A DNA stretch of 6,088 nucleotides, from assembly GCA_030428745.1 (NCBI GenBank), contig JAUIEG010000177.1, forward strand, positions 1 through 6,088. Reading direction: 5' to 3'. Positions 5,849 to 6,088 of this stretch are shown in pieces; position 1 is the first letter of the stretch, and every line of letters begins with the position of its first letter. This DNA comes from Alphaproteobacteria bacterium (GTDB lineage Bacteria; Pseudomonadota; Alphaproteobacteria; Caulobacterales; Parvularculaceae). Under the pieces are notes generated by a model. The model made no database searches and was not told the DNA's origin. It saw only the letters and a program-made list of their open reading frames with translations. Both the position numbers and the translations under genes were made by a program.

Positions 5849-6088
5849 CTAGAGATTGCTGCCGACTTTTGGCGGCAGATAGAAAGACTGGTTTGAAAAG
5901 CCGATACGTGTGCACTGACCGGTTTTTTTATTCCAGCTAAAGGTGACATAGCCATAATCGGAGCTCGCCTCGATCGCGTCGAGGAGATCTTCATTGTCGG
6001 TGTTGCAGAAAGCGCGTTCTCCTTCCGCGTCTTCAGCCTGGCAAAAACCAAACGCCGTCGCGCCACCGGCGCCGTCATCGAATTTGCG
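5849..6088 (-). CDS. C-terminal part of an unrecognised cysteine-containing protein, 5' end beyond window
   Basis: The frame is open from the right edge for 79 codons to a TAG at 5849-5851. The visible residues are acidic and aromatic and have three cysteines, at visible positions 16 (FGFCQAED), 28 (RAFCNTDN) and 59 (GQCTRIG). The end reads YGYVTFSWNKKTGQC and FSNQSFYLPPK. This composition, with alternating aromatic and polar residues and paired cysteines, suggests a secreted or periplasmic beta-rich domain, but the signal peptide region is not in view and I do not recognise the family. Two other points favour this frame: the base composition at third positions fits the neighbours, and the competing frame on the same strand gives an arginine/serine/alanine-rich product typical of a shadow. 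A stem-loop follows 38 bases downstream, so the gene probably ends its own transcription unit ahead of the membrane operon. Confidence 0.8.
   Translation of the reverse strand, partial: RKFDDGAGGATAFGFCQAEDAEGERAFCNTDNEDLLDAIEASSDYGYVTFSWNKKTGQCTRIGFSNQSFYLPPKVGSNL

Noticed and set aside
5815..6078. 87-codon minus-strand frame overlapping the edge gene in another frame
   Set aside because: Its product is an Arg/Ser/Ala-rich sequence typical of a frame-shifted shadow. The competing frame ending at 5849 gives a protein-like composition with ordered cysteines and aromatics.

Overview
The window looks like part of an alphaproteobacterial chromosome. It is GC-rich and strongly biased to G or C at third codon positions. 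It also has tightly packed genes with ATGA stop/start overlaps, and an intergenic palindrome bounded by TCATCCC/GGGATGA of the kind scattered through alphaproteobacterial genomes. A Hyphomonadaceae- or Parvularculaceae-like host would fit, but that is an impression from composition and protein style, not a demonstrated placement. Every gene I can support lies on the minus strand, so transcription runs from the right edge to the left edge. I found no tRNA, rRNA, transposase, integrase, CRISPR array or phage gene.

Layout in the direction of transcription. (1) 6088-5849: the C-terminal end of an unrecognised protein with three cysteines, cut by the window edge and followed by a perfect 12-bp GC-rich stem-loop (5778-5810). 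(2) 5777-5624: a leader or promoter region with a candidate extended -10 site and a 19-bp dyad. (3) 5623-3424: a compact three-gene unit. Two paralogous single-pass membrane proteins of the DUF6090 type are followed by a three-segment membrane protein with a possible PH-like core. Each junction is a 4-base ATGA overlap, so the three are almost certainly co-transcribed and translationally coupled. (4) 3423-3225: a 199-bp gap holding a good sigma70-type promoter (TTGCAA-18 bp-TATAAG). (5) 3224-1110: a class A, bifunctional penicillin-binding protein (PBP1A family) with all catalytic motifs intact. (6) 1109-901: a gap dominated by a 132-bp composite palindrome made of two similar 47-48 bp hairpin units. 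(7) 900-1: the first 300 codons of an FMN-dependent alpha-hydroxy-acid dehydrogenase/oxidase (lactate dehydrogenase LldD-like), cut by the left edge.

The well-understood genes are ordinary housekeeping or metabolic ones: peptidoglycan polymerisation and crosslinking, and oxidation of a 2-hydroxy acid. The least explained part is the three-gene membrane operon. Its two DUF6090-like paralogues align without gaps over the first 59 residues (25 identities), and the third product has a different architecture, so the three may act together in the inner membrane. Nothing in the sequence gives a biochemical function for that operon, and its link to the neighbouring PBP gene is only positional.
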